Source of the DNA: an uncultured Colwellia sp.
GTDB taxonomy: Bacteria > Pseudomonadota > Gammaproteobacteria > Enterobacterales > Alteromonadaceae
Length of the DNA stretch: 64,000 nt
NCBI GenBank assembly: GCA_913061475.1
Contig: CAJXUN010000014.1
Span: 23,169 to 87,168 of the forward strand
Direction: 5' to 3'
Shown here: in pieces, positions 29,201-39,123 of the stretch
How the letters are laid out: each line of letters begins with the position of its first letter
Numbering within the stretch: position 1 is the stretch's first letter
Program-made: the position numbers and the translations under genes
The notes under the pieces: model-generated
What the model saw: only the letters and a program-made list of their open reading frames with translations
What the model was told of the DNA's origin: nothing
The model's database searches: none

Positions 29201-30046
29201 CAGGCAAAGCGCCTTAAGTTTAGGCACTATTTCAGCCATTACACGTGCTTTATGGCTAAACTCATAACGCGGATGAATAGCAGAAAGCTTGACGGAAATA
29301 CCCGGTACTTTACGTGGGTCATTTTTACCAGAGGCAAGCGCAACTTTACCAATAACTTCTATCGCATCTTGATAAGCTTTTAAATAACGCTCAGCATCGC
29401 GCATGGTCCGTGCGCCTTCACCCAACATGTCGTAAGAATAAACATAACCTTGTTGCTCTTTCGTTGCTGCGCGTTCAGTTGCTGCGGTAATGGTTTCGCC
29501 CATAACAAACTGCTTGCCCATAATTTTCATGGCATAGTTCATCGATTTACGAATCACCGGTTCGCCCAAGCGGCCAATGGTTTTTTTCAATAAACCAAAA
29601 CTTTCTTGTTTACGTTTATCGGCATAATTAACCATAGTGCCGGTAATGAGTAAGCCCCAAGAAGACGCATTAACGAACAATGAATCACTGCTGCCCAGAT
29701 GGCTGCTCCATTGTCCTTGTGATATTTTGTCGCGAATTAACGCGTCTTGCGTATGTTTATCTGGTACACGCAGTAAGGCTTCGGCCAAACACATTAATAC
29801 CACACCTTCTTCACTTGACAGTGAATACTCATTTAATAGGGCGTCTATTGCACCATTACCCGATTGATCTTGACGAATTTTCAAGACCATTTTACGTGCT
29901 CTTTCCCAAGCTCTGCTGCGCGCGCTAACGTTTACTTCAGCTAAAGGAAGAATATGATCTACCGCTATATTTTCATCAATACGATAAAATTCACGAATTT
30001 TCTGACGAATTGGACAGTCTGTGATAAACGAACCCGTAAAAAGCAT
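26222..30046 (-). CDS. putA: Bifunctional proline dehydrogenase / L-glutamate gamma-semialdehyde dehydrogenase PutA
   Basis: 1274 aa; PRODH motifs ([25 protein letters not shown]) and ALDH motifs ([51 protein letters not shown]). Confidence 0.96.
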   Translation of the reverse strand: [1274 protein letters not shown]

Positions 30047-30705
30047 GTGCTTTTCCTCAAAATGACTAAATAGTAGGCTGTTACTAATTAGCGATAGTTA
30101 CAATAGAATAATTCGTGCATTCTAAATAAAACATAACCGTATGTGCTAGCAAAATTTACGTTTTAAACCATTTAAAATTCTGTAAAAGTTTAATCACACA
30201 GTAGAATGTATTTTCTGTCAGATATTTACTTGTTAAATGTTCATTTTTTGGCGCAGGGCGATGTCAGTATTAATAAAAAATATAACCGTAATTTAACGCA
30301 TTTTCACTGTTGATAAACAAAAGCTAGAAAACAGAAGTGAAGGCCATAGCGTCAGTAGGAAATATTAGTTTACAGCAGCGCTGAAAAAGCGCATCTATGA
30401 TAAAATTAGGTTACTTACGGATAGCATTTACTGAGCCATGGCGCGGTGTAATATGCTGTAATGTTAAATTTTAGCGTTGTGCATACACTCATGATGTTAG
30501 AGTTGTGAATGCTATGAAGATAAAATTATATTGGCAGGCAATATATTGTTATTCAATGGCAGCTGTTAATTTATATAATTAGCTTAATGTAATGGGTATT
30601 AATATCGCCAGTGTTTTCGACTTTAGACATCGAAGTAACTATATTATCAGTGGTAACACTATTTAATCATTGCTAGCTCAAATTAACTAAACTTAAGGGA
30701 AAGTT

Positions 30706-31725
30706 ATGGCCATTTTAATCAATACTCAAACTCAGCAGCACTGTCTACTGCAATCACATCATAGCTTTGGCCGATTCAAAAGTTCAGTTAATACCTTTGT
30801 TTCAGAGGCGGTTATTTCTAAAGTGCATGCTTTTATTGAGTGGCATGGCGAATATTGGTTGTTGCGCGATGTCAGTAGTAACGGTACTTGGTTAAATGAT
30901 AAGAAATTGGCGGGCGATAAAGTAGCGCAACTTAATGTTGGCGATACGATTGCTTTTGCCAGTAAATCTGGTTATTCGTTTGAGGTGCAAGATCTCAAGC
31001 CACCTTGCGATTGTCTTATTCCCGTTGAGCATAATAGCGAGGCCATTGAGCTAGAATATTTTCATTTATTGCCCAGTAAAAAATCACACAACCGAGTGTT
31101 AAGTTACAACAATAAAACCACCTCTTGGTGGCAGGAAATCCTTGATGACAACTTAAGTGAGGCAACCGTTTCATCTGAATTAAATGATCAAGAATGTTTA
31201 GATATTGATGGTTTAATCTGGCAATTAAAAATTAATCGCACACTTGATGATACTCAACTACTTCGACCTAGTGTAACCTCGCTCGACCAATTAACCTTTT
31301 TGTTTCAAACCAGTTTAGATGAAGAAAGTACCCATGTTGTGATGCAAAGTGGCGAACAACATATTGATCTACTGACCCGCAGTCATCACTATTTGACGCT
31401 ATGCTTAGCGCGCCAACGCGCGAAAGACATGCAAGCAGGGCTTGATGACAGCGAGCAAGGTTGGGTTTATGCGGAACTGTTGGCGAAAGATTTAGGCTTT
31501 GATGCTAGTCACTTAAATATTCAAATTTATCGTATGCGCAAACAATTTGTTGATGCCCTAAACAACACTTGTGAATCGAGTAATATTATTGAGCGCAACG
31601 CGGGGAAATTACGTTTGGCGAGTAAGTTGTTCCGTATCACTAAAGGCGATACCGTTGAATGTGATACTCGCCAATTTAGCCATCAAAAATCCAATGTAAA
31701 CGCTAATCAGTACGCGAATCATTAG
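30706..31725 (+). CDS. FHA-domain protein with C-terminal winged-helix-like region
   Basis: GRFKSSVNTFVSEAVISKVHAFIEWHGEYWLLRDVSSNGTWLNDKKL is a canonical FHA motif. Confidence 0.88.
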   Translation: MAILINTQTQQHCLLQSHHSFGRFKSSVNTFVSEAVISKVHAFIEWHGEYWLLRDVSSNGTWLNDKKLAGDKVAQLNVGDTIAFASKSGYSFEVQDLKPPCDCLIPVEHNSEAIELEYFHLLPSKKSHNRVLSYNNKTTSWWQEILDDNLSEATVSSELNDQECLDIDGLIWQLKINRTLDDTQLLRPSVTSLDQLTFLFQTSLDEESTHVVMQSGEQHIDLLTRSHHYLTLCLARQRAKDMQAGLDDSEQGWVYAELLAKDLGFDASHLNIQIYRMRKQFVDALNNTCESSNIIERNAGKLRLASKLFRITKGDTVECDTRQFSHQKSNVNANQYANH

Positions 31726-31752
31726 GGACTGTTGTTAATTAGCGATTGCAAT

Positions 31753-31819
31753 ACTAGGGGCTGTTGAACTTTGTTTATCTCTCAGCTGAATTATTAAACA
31801 AAGATCAACAACCCCTAGT
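31753..31819. repeat. 25-bp imperfect inverted repeat (ACTAGGGGCTGTTGAACTTTGTTTA / TAAACAAAGATCAACAACCCCTAGT)
   Basis: Direct reading; 23 of 25 positions pair, 17-nt spacer. Confidence 0.8.
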
Positions 31820-31992
31820 CAACAACAAAGTTTTATTGGTTATTTTCTCGCATTTTTTAGTGCAGTACTTCTAAGTTATTTCCCATCAAATAAGTGTTTG
31901 CAAGTAACGGTCGACATCTCAACATTGCCATGTGATTATTAGTTTTATAATAAAGCACAGTAAATATGGCATTGCCTTGAAATGGTCAGACA

Positions 31993-34809
31993 GTGAAACA
32001 AGCAAACCAAGATAACGATACCATTGCTATCTCAACAGCAGACACCCAGTGTAGCCAACAGCCGCTGCTTTCTGAACAGGAGCAAGCGGCACAAGCACAG
32101 CAAGTTAACCACAGCAGCATGGCGCACTTTAAAATTGTCGATATTCTCGGTAAGGGCGGCATGGGCGCGGTTTATAAAGCTAAAGACTTGGCTTTAGAGC
32201 GCTTTGTTGCGATTAAAATGCTGCGTATTAGCGCTGCTCAACAGGCATTAATACTGGCAGAAGCGAAAACCATTTCTAAACTTAATCACCCAAATATTGT
32301 CACTATTTATGATATTGCTCGTGACGAAGATAACAATTTTATTGTTATGGAGTGGGTTAATGGCCGGCCATTAAATGCTGTTATTCCGCAACAAGGTTTG
32401 GCGCTAAATATCGTTATCGATTATGCCAAACAGATGGTGGCGGCACTTGCTTGTGCCCATCAACAACATATTATTCATCGCGATATTAAACCGCAAAATA
32501 TTATGGTCGATATAAATGACCAGATTAAAATACTCGATTTTGGCATTGCTGCCTTGTTAGAGCCAAATGGCAGTGTCGAGCTAGAGAAAACGTCAGAGTC
32601 AGCACTAAAAACCGCGTCAACACCAGCGAAAATACCGTTAGTAGCGACTATTGCTGGCGATGAAAATCTTGAGTCACAAGCACAGATATTAGCAATAACA
32701 GGCTCTGCGCAGTATATGGCACCGGAGCAAATTCAAGGCGCCATAGGTGACGCGCGCTCAGACTTGTTTTCTTTCGGCATTGTTTTGTATGAAATGTTGG
32801 CCGGTGTTAAACCTTTTTTAGGTTTTAATTTAGCGCAAATCACTGATGCTATAACACAGGGAAAGTACACCCCGTTAGCTGAACTTATCGCTGAACGTGA
32901 GGCCGAACGCAAACTTGTTGATAAAAAATCGGCGAACACTGGCGGTAAACCGCCTCAGCTTAACGTACCTGCTGAACTCATTGCCGTGGTTGACAAGTTA
33001 CTACAAACACAGCCGGCAAACCGTTATCAAAGTGCAAATGCCTTAGCACAAGATCTCGGCGCCATAGACCAGCAGTTAAGAACAAAAAAAAATTGGTGGC
33101 AACAGCAACATTGGCTGACTCAAAGTTTATTCATTTTACCGCTAATCGCGGTGTTAGCTTGGAGTGTGCGCAGCGTTTTATTCCCGCCCAGCACGCAAGA
33201 GTTGATTGCTCGGCAACTGGTGGAAGCAAAGAAAATTGCCTTTTTACCGTTCGATAATATTAGTGGCGATCCGGTGTTACAAATTTTTAGTGACGGTATC
33301 GCCACTATGCTCAGTAGCGATTTAGCCGAAGTGGGTTATCAGCAGGGGGATGGTAGTACCTGGGTATTACCGGCCAGTGAAATTAGACAACTTGATGACC
33401 CCAGTGTTACCGGTATTTATAATAAGTACGGTGTTGATAGCATAGTCACCGGCAGTATTCAGCATATGGGATCTACGCGCAGTTTGCATTTAAGCTTAGT
33501 TAATGGCGCAGATGGTCGGCAGTTAAAGTCTATCCAGCTGACCTTAGATGCAAATAATTTATTTGCCGCGCAAAGCGACATTCGCCACCAGGTAATGAAC
33601 TTGCTTGGTTGGCAAATACCTGCGGAGTTAACCGCTCGATTTGCTGCGCAAAAACCGGCCTTTGACGGTGCTTATAAACACTACTTAGCTGGCCGAGGCT
33701 ACCTATACCGCTTTGATCACGAAGATAATATTGCTAAGGCATTGGCGACTTTTAATGCGGCGATCAGTCTCGACCCTAACTATGGTGATGCTTATGTCGG
33801 GCTAGCAGAGGCACAGTTACGTCATTTTATTGAATCAAATGATGCGACTCAACTGCTGCCAATGGCGGCAACGGTTGAGCAGTTGAAAAAAGTCGATGGC
33901 CAGCATAATTTGCTCAGTTATTTACAAGCTGAGCTGAGCCTTAACCAAGGTGATTATGCCCAAGCGGTAGAATTATTCAAAAAAAGTATAGGGTTACAAC
34001 CACGATTTTTAAAAGCCTATGCTGGCCTTTCTGATGCCTATATAGAGTTAAATGAAATTAAAATGGCTGAAGAAATTTTATTGCAAGCGTTTAAGTTGAT
34101 GCCAAATAATACGACCGTTATAGCAAACGTGGGAGCTCTTTATTATAATAATGGTGAGTATAATCGAGCAATAAACTATTTTGAATTATTAGCACAACAA
34201 GTACCCAATAACTATATTGCTCACCTTAATATCAGTGCTTGCCATTACCTTTTAGGTGATACTGAACAGGCTATTATAGCTGCAGAGAAGTCCATATCAA
34301 TTCAACCAAATGCCGATGGTTTTGCTAACCTTGGTACCTACTACTTTATGTTAAAAGATTTTAATAAAGCAGTAGAAGCGTATGAGCAGATGATCGCTTT
34401 AAATGATAGTGACTATATTAATTGGGGTAATTTAGCCGATGCTTATCGCTTTGCAAATAATTCTAAATATATAGGAGCTTTTCGGCAAGCAATAATCCTT
34501 AGTGAACAAGCTGTTGTGTTAAATCCCAATAACAAAAATGCTATAGCCTCATCAGCATACTATTATGCTAATTTAGATAATGTTGATAAAACAAAGTTTT
34601 ACGCCAAAGAGATCGATAATAAAGATACCGGTGCTGATAATTTCCTCATTGCTGCCGCCTATGTTCGCTTAAATATGAAAAAAGCGGCGATTAAGCATAT
34701 AAAATCTGCTATGAATAAGAATTATTCACTAGCTGAGGTTGCTAATTCACCGCTTTTTGATGATTTAAAAGAGGATCCTGAGTACCTAAAAATGTTGATA
34801 ATAAATTAA
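31993..34809 (+). CDS. Serine/threonine protein kinase with TolB-N-like domain and TPR repeats
   Basis: LGKGGMGAVYKAKD, HRDIKPQNIMVD, DFGIA, AQYMAPEQ; one TM; IAFLPFDNISGDPVLQIFSDGIATMLSSDLA; C-terminal TPRs. Confidence 0.93.
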   Translation: MKQANQDNDTIAISTADTQCSQQPLLSEQEQAAQAQQVNHSSMAHFKIVDILGKGGMGAVYKAKDLALERFVAIKMLRISAAQQALILAEAKTISKLNHPNIVTIYDIARDEDNNFIVMEWVNGRPLNAVIPQQGLALNIVIDYAKQMVAALACAHQQHIIHRDIKPQNIMVDINDQIKILDFGIAALLEPNGSVELEKTSESALKTASTPAKIPLVATIAGDENLESQAQILAITGSAQYMAPEQIQGAIGDARSDLFSFGIVLYEMLAGVKPFLGFNLAQITDAITQGKYTPLAELIAEREAERKLVDKKSANTGGKPPQLNVPAELIAVVDKLLQTQPANRYQSANALAQDLGAIDQQLRTKKNWWQQQHWLTQSLFILPLIAVLAWSVRSVLFPPSTQELIARQLVEAKKIAFLPFDNISGDPVLQIFSDGIATMLSSDLAEVGYQQGDGSTWVLPASEIRQLDDPSVTGIYNKYGVDSIVTGSIQHMGSTRSLHLSLVNGADGRQLKSIQLTLDANNLFAAQSDIRHQVMNLLGWQIPAELTARFAAQKPAFDGAYKHYLAGRGYLYRFDHEDNIAKALATFNAAISLDPNYGDAYVGLAEAQLRHFIESNDATQLLPMAATVEQLKKVDGQHNLLSYLQAELSLNQGDYAQAVELFKKSIGLQPRFLKAYAGLSDAYIELNEIKMAEEILLQAFKLMPNNTTVIANVGALYYNNGEYNRAINYFELLAQQVPNNYIAHLNISACHYLLGDTEQAIIAAEKSISIQPNADGFANLGTYYFMLKDFNKAVEAYEQMIALNDSDYINWGNLADAYRFANNSKYIGAFRQAIILSEQAVVLNPNNKNAIASSAYYYANLDNVDKTKFYAKEIDNKDTGADNFLIAAAYVRLNMKKAAIKHIKSAMNKNYSLAEVANSPLFDDLKEDPEYLKMLIIN

Positions 34810-34815
34810 AAGTAT

Positions 34816-35313
34816 CTATTTTTTTATTTTCACTTGAGGATCCCAAGCAATTGAGAACTTATCACCATTAAGCTTAAAGTGAATATTAATAATCACATTG
34901 TCAGTTTCAGTTACGCCTTCGGTGATTACTGCCTTATAAGTCACTTGCGCCTTATTTTCTGTTGATACCTGATGTAAATCAAAACGATTTTGCAGAATGT
35001 TTTTCCATTTGAACTTCGCTTTGTTGCTTTCACTGTCACCATTGTTCCATGGTTGTAGCGAACAGGTCACAGTATCACCGTCGCTCATTTCAAAAGGCGG
35101 GGTTATTTTATCTTCACCGGCGCTGTCTGACGAGTAGTAAAAATAAGTTAACTCTTGTTCTTCAGTTAGATAAGTTACTTTTCGGCCTTTGCCATTAAAT
35201 TGGTGGGCAACATCACCATTATTAATGTCGTTAGCCAGTTTGCTAAAATCCATATTGACAAAAAAGGTGTGATTTTCTGATGGTGCTTGGGTGGCTGTCT
35301 GCTCAGTGCTCAT
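34816..35313 (-). CDS. Hypothetical cytosolic protein
   Basis: Intact 165-aa ORF, no recognised family; convergent with the kinase gene. Confidence 0.65.
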   Translation of the reverse strand: MSTEQTATQAPSENHTFFVNMDFSKLANDINNGDVAHQFNGKGRKVTYLTEEQELTYFYYSSDSAGEDKITPPFEMSDGDTVTCSLQPWNNGDSESNKAKFKWKNILQNRFDLHQVSTENKAQVTYKAVITEGVTETDNVIINIHFKLNGDKFSIAWDPQVKIKK

Positions 35314-35682
35314 GTTGTTGATCCTTGGCTTTTTATTAGTTATTAGCTTTTAGTTATTAAATCTCAATTATCAGTGCTCAGTTATTTATTGAAACTTATT
35401 GGCTCTTAGAACTTTACGCCTAAAAAAGATCGTCTGCTATGGAAAATGTTTTACCTAAGCTGAGGCAATAAGTCGATATTTTCTGAGTTAAGTGTTGAAT
35501 GACGCAATTTATCGGCAACACTATTGCTTAATAACTTAACAATCAACAAGATATAAAGCAATAGCGCGTAGATACTAGTCATTACTGTTACTTAAGTTGC
35601 AGCATAAAGTCTTGTAAGCTACTCGCGTGTTCAGCATTCAGTTAACCTACTGTGATGAATATTATCCTGAATAACTGTAAAG

Positions 35683-36075
35683 CTATTGAGATACTTTACT
35701 GAAAGAACTGAGTATTTTTGAAAAAAAGTTATTGATTGATTCGGTAAAATGAAAAAGTGGGTTTTGCTGCCTTGAGGGGGCGGAAGCCATAATATCTAAC
35801 CAATGATTTTGTTCCAATAAAGCAATAGTAATAATTTTTGTCGGCATGATTTTTTTTTGCTGATTAGGCTTAGTGTTTACGGTTGTTTGCTTTGTTTTTT
35901 TTCCTGTCGATTGTTCACTTTTTTCATCAGTATGTTTGGTGGTAAAATCGTATGAACAGGCGTCAATTTCTTCGAAGTTAAAATCCATTGGCAGTGGGTT
36001 AGGGCGAGTGGCGCCAGATTTATAATATTCACGCATAATCTTCATATAACGTATAAATGACTTTGGTACGCTCAT
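35683..36075 (-). CDS. Hypothetical protein
   Basis: GGAGAG RBS before internal start MSVPKSFIRYMKIMREYYKSG; no family recognised. Confidence 0.5.
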   Translation of the reverse strand: MSVPKSFIRYMKIMREYYKSGATRPNPLPMDFNFEEIDACSYDFTTKHTDEKSEQSTGKKTKQTTVNTKPNQQKKIMPTKIITIALLEQNHWLDIMASAPSRQQNPLFHFTESINNFFSKILSSFSKVSQ

Positions 36076-36586
36076 ACATCTCTCCGGTCTATAGCTGTTC
36101 ACAATTATTATTTGCTTATGTTGATATTTTATTGCTAATAACAGGCTGTAACTTGTGCTTTGATTTTGTCGCAATGGATTCGATAAACTTGCTCGGTTGA
36201 CAAAATATGCTGGCTACATGAGTCATGAAAAGTAAGCAAAGCTTGATTCAGCGATTGTTATTATATCTTTGCCATATCATAGCTATAGGGCAGATATCAT
36301 GGCCATTACACGATATTACACGGCCGGTGAAACATTGTGCACTTGTAGTGGTTTTGTAGAAAATGGCTAGAGGAATAAGTGCTGAGCTAGCTTTGTCTAA
36401 CAGCGGGTGATGACTTAACGCCGTTTATTACTTTATTGATTTTCTGACCGAAACAGAGAAAAGTTTTACAATAACTCAATCACATGATGAGCATAAAATA
36501 ATGCGGTGTTATTGCCGATACTAAAAAGAATAGCCATTGTATAATTCAATAACTGCTGTATTATTAAGATAATTGAAAAAAATGGC

Positions 36587-36970
36587 TTGCTTGTGTCTTT
36601 TAATTTCCTCAAAACATTAATGGTATTACTGCTATGTTTGACCTTTGTTGGTCAATCGATGGCGAGTGCTGCTATGTCTTGTCATATGATGAGTATGTCG
36701 GGAATGAAGATGCAAAACCAAGGCAATGCTGTGATGGATCATAGTACACATAACATGGCGAATAGTTCAGTAGTTGATGCTGAAGAATCGTCAGAAGATT
36801 GTTGTGTTAAATCATGTGATTGCTTTACTGGTGGCTGCTCAAATGTTGCGGCGTTAATGAAAAGCGCTGGTAATTACGCGGTTTTTTCCTCAGCTAAAAT
36901 ATTTACTTCTTCTCGTTTGATACCAAGTCAAAAACCTTCATCACTCTATCGCCCGCCAATATTAAGCTAA
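36587..36970 (+). CDS. Small secreted Met/His/Cys-rich protein, probable copper-associated
   Basis: Signal-like N-terminus, then MSCHMMSMSGMKMQ, MDHSTHNM, CCVKSCDCFTGGC; start codon uncertain (TTG/GTG). Confidence 0.6.
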   Translation: MLVSFNFLKTLMVLLLCLTFVGQSMASAAMSCHMMSMSGMKMQNQGNAVMDHSTHNMANSSVVDAEESSEDCCVKSCDCFTGGCSNVAALMKSAGNYAVFSSAKIFTSSRLIPSQKPSSLYRPPILS

Positions 36971-37084
36971 ATACAGCATAGTTGTGTCCAAAATTTGGCA
37001 CATTTTTATAAAATTATCTGTATTAGGCTTTTTTTGGTTGCTGAGTTTAACGAACATATGCTCAAGTGCTATCAAAATAACCTA

Positions 37085-37107
37085 ATTAATTAAAGTCGTT
37101 AATTAAT
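37085..37107. promoter_or_regulatory. Palindrome ATTAATTAA-AGTCG-TTAATTAAT upstream of the cus cluster
   Basis: 9-bp perfect arms just upstream of the DUF411 gene. Confidence 0.4.
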
Positions 37108-37123
37108 CCCTATTGGGGCGGTT

Positions 37124-37648
37124 ATGTATTCAAATAAATTTACCTTAAAGTTTGTCGCTATTTTAGCCTTAGTGTTTGTTATTGCCAGTTGTTCAGATAA
37201 AACTACCGCAGAAAATAGTGCTAAAACGTCGAGTGTTCAGCCTGAAACCATTCATTTTGACGTCTATAAAAGTCCCACTTGTGGCTGCTGTGAAAAGTGG
37301 CTTAATCACCTCCATGACAGTGGTTTCGAATCAAAAATTCATAACTTTGAAGATTTTTCAGGGCTTAAAGCAGAGCAAGGTATTGCGCCTCGATATCGTT
37401 CTTGCCACACCGCTATTTCACAAAATGGCTATGTTTTTGAAGGTCATGTGCCAGCCAAGTATATTCAGCAATTTTTAGCAGAAAAACATGCTAATAATAT
37501 TATCGGTTTGTCAGTTCCCGCTATGCCTGTTGGTACGCCAGGTATGGAAGTTGATGACAAGTTTCAGCCCTATAGAATTTTACTGTTGAAAGCTGATGGC
37601 AGCTATGAAATTTATGCCAGTATCCAGTCGTATCAGGAACAATTCTAA
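37124..37648 (+). CDS. DUF411 family metal-binding lipoprotein
   Basis: VYKSPTCGCCEKWLNHLHDSGF, YRSCHTAISQNGYVFEGHVPA motifs; lipobox IASCS. Confidence 0.9.
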   Translation: MYSNKFTLKFVAILALVFVIASCSDKTTAENSAKTSSVQPETIHFDVYKSPTCGCCEKWLNHLHDSGFESKIHNFEDFSGLKAEQGIAPRYRSCHTAISQNGYVFEGHVPAKYIQQFLAEKHANNIIGLSVPAMPVGTPGMEVDDKFQPYRILLLKADGSYEIYASIQSYQEQF

Positions 37649-39123
37649 TGACTACCCTTAACAAAATTACTCAGTTTGGCATCAAGGTTAATGTCGGCAT
37701 CATTGCCTTGACTATTTTTTCGGCCAGCGCTGCACAAACTATGATGGCTAGCGCTGATACCGCTTTATCTTTTAAGCAGGCGATTAATCTAGCGCAAAAA
37801 AATGACCCATGGTTAACGGGTAATATTCATCAACAAAAAGCACTTGAGTCAATGAGTGTGGCTGTTGGTACATTACCAGATCCTACCGTTTCTATCGGCT
37901 TAGCTAATTTACCCACCAACGGATTTGATTTTGGTCAAGAAGGCATGACCCAAGCCAAGGTCGGAATAACACAAATGTTTCCGCGTGGAGAAACGCTGAA
38001 ATTCAAAAGCCAACAACTTAAATTGCAAAGTGAAATGTTTCCGCAACAACGATTGGATCGAGAGTCGAAGGTGGCGGTTACGGTAGGAAGCTTATGGTTA
38101 GATGCTTATCAAGTTCAGCAAAGCATTGCTTTAATTGAAAGAAATAAAGCGTTATTTGAACAGTTAGCCGATATTGCAAAAGCTAGCTACTCATCAGCGG
38201 TTGGGAAAACTCGGCAACAAGATATTGTGAGAGCACAATTGGAGCTTACCCGTTTGGAAGAACGGTTAGACAAGCTAGGTCAACAAAAAAATCGTTTTGA
38301 AGGCATGTTATTACAGTGGTTAACGCAGATCTCTGACGATAATGGTGCAACAGAAGATGTATCATTGGCGGCAAAATTTTCTTTGCATAATATTTTATTA
38401 AGTGAAGAGTTACCGAAAATAGCACTGATTAATCATCAGCTGGTATATCAAGAGAATTGGTTACAGTCTAATGACCTTGTGCCCTACTTTGCTAAGCACC
38501 CAGCGGTTGTGGCAATAGATAAGAAGGTAAAGGCAACTAAAACGGGTATTACCTTGGCTAAGCAAAAATACCAACCACAATGGGGGGTTAATGCCAGTTA
38601 TGGTTATCGCGCCGATGATCCTATGGGCAATAGTCGAGCCGACTTGTTTTCGGTTGGCGTATCATTCGATCTGCCTATATTTACTGAAAATCGACAAGAT
38701 AAAGAAGTGCAATCAGCGATATCGACTACCGAAGCGGTAAAAACAGAAAAGTTACTTTTACTGAGAAAATTTATCAGTGCTTACGCCAGTTCTAAAGGTC
38801 GCTTACAGCGCTTAAAAAGTCGACAACAACTCTACAAGTCAAAATTATTGCCTCAAATGTACGATCATGTCGACGCTGCGTTAACCGGATATACCCATGA
38901 TGATGGAGATTTTACCGAGGTGGTGCGTTCACGTATTGCAGTGTTAAATGCTGAAATAGATGATTTAGCTTTGAACGTTGAAGAACAAAAAATATTGTTA
39001 GAGCTTAACTATTTACTCATTGGCAGTATTGATACGCCAATAAGTAAAAATAAGATAGATGTGATCAATAACGGTGAATATGTCACGACTTTTGATGCCG
39101 TTAATTTTGGAGAAGAAAAATGA
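37648..39123 (+). CDS. TolC/CusC-type outer membrane efflux protein
   Basis: Starts at stop of preceding gene; OEP coiled-coil repeats, ALESMSVAVGTLPDPTVSIGLANLP. Confidence 0.85.
   Translation: MTTLNKITQFGIKVNVGIIALTIFSASAAQTMMASADTALSFKQAINLAQKNDPWLTGNIHQQKALESMSVAVGTLPDPTVSIGLANLPTNGFDFGQEGMTQAKVGITQMFPRGETLKFKSQQLKLQSEMFPQQRLDRESKVAVTVGSLWLDAYQVQQSIALIERNKALFEQLADIAKASYSSAVGKTRQQDIVRAQLELTRLEERLDKLGQQKNRFEGMLLQWLTQISDDNGATEDVSLAAKFSLHNILLSEELPKIALINHQLVYQENWLQSNDLVPYFAKHPAVVAIDKKVKATKTGITLAKQKYQPQWGVNASYGYRADDPMGNSRADLFSVGVSFDLPIFTENRQDKEVQSAISTTEAVKTEKLLLLRKFISAYASSKGRLQRLKSRQQLYKSKLLPQMYDHVDAALTGYTHDDGDFTEVVRSRIAVLNAEIDDLALNVEEQKILLELNYLLIGSIDTPISKNKIDVINNGEYVTTFDAVNFGEEK

Noticed and set aside
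26692-29928. + strand ORFs opposite putA
   Set aside because: putA is unambiguous; these lack RBS and family motifs.
37085-37107. Calling the AT-only palindrome upstream of cus a CusR/CueR box
   Set aside because: Sequence is generic AT-rich and does not match a CueR-type dyad; listed only as a low-confidence regulatory candidate.
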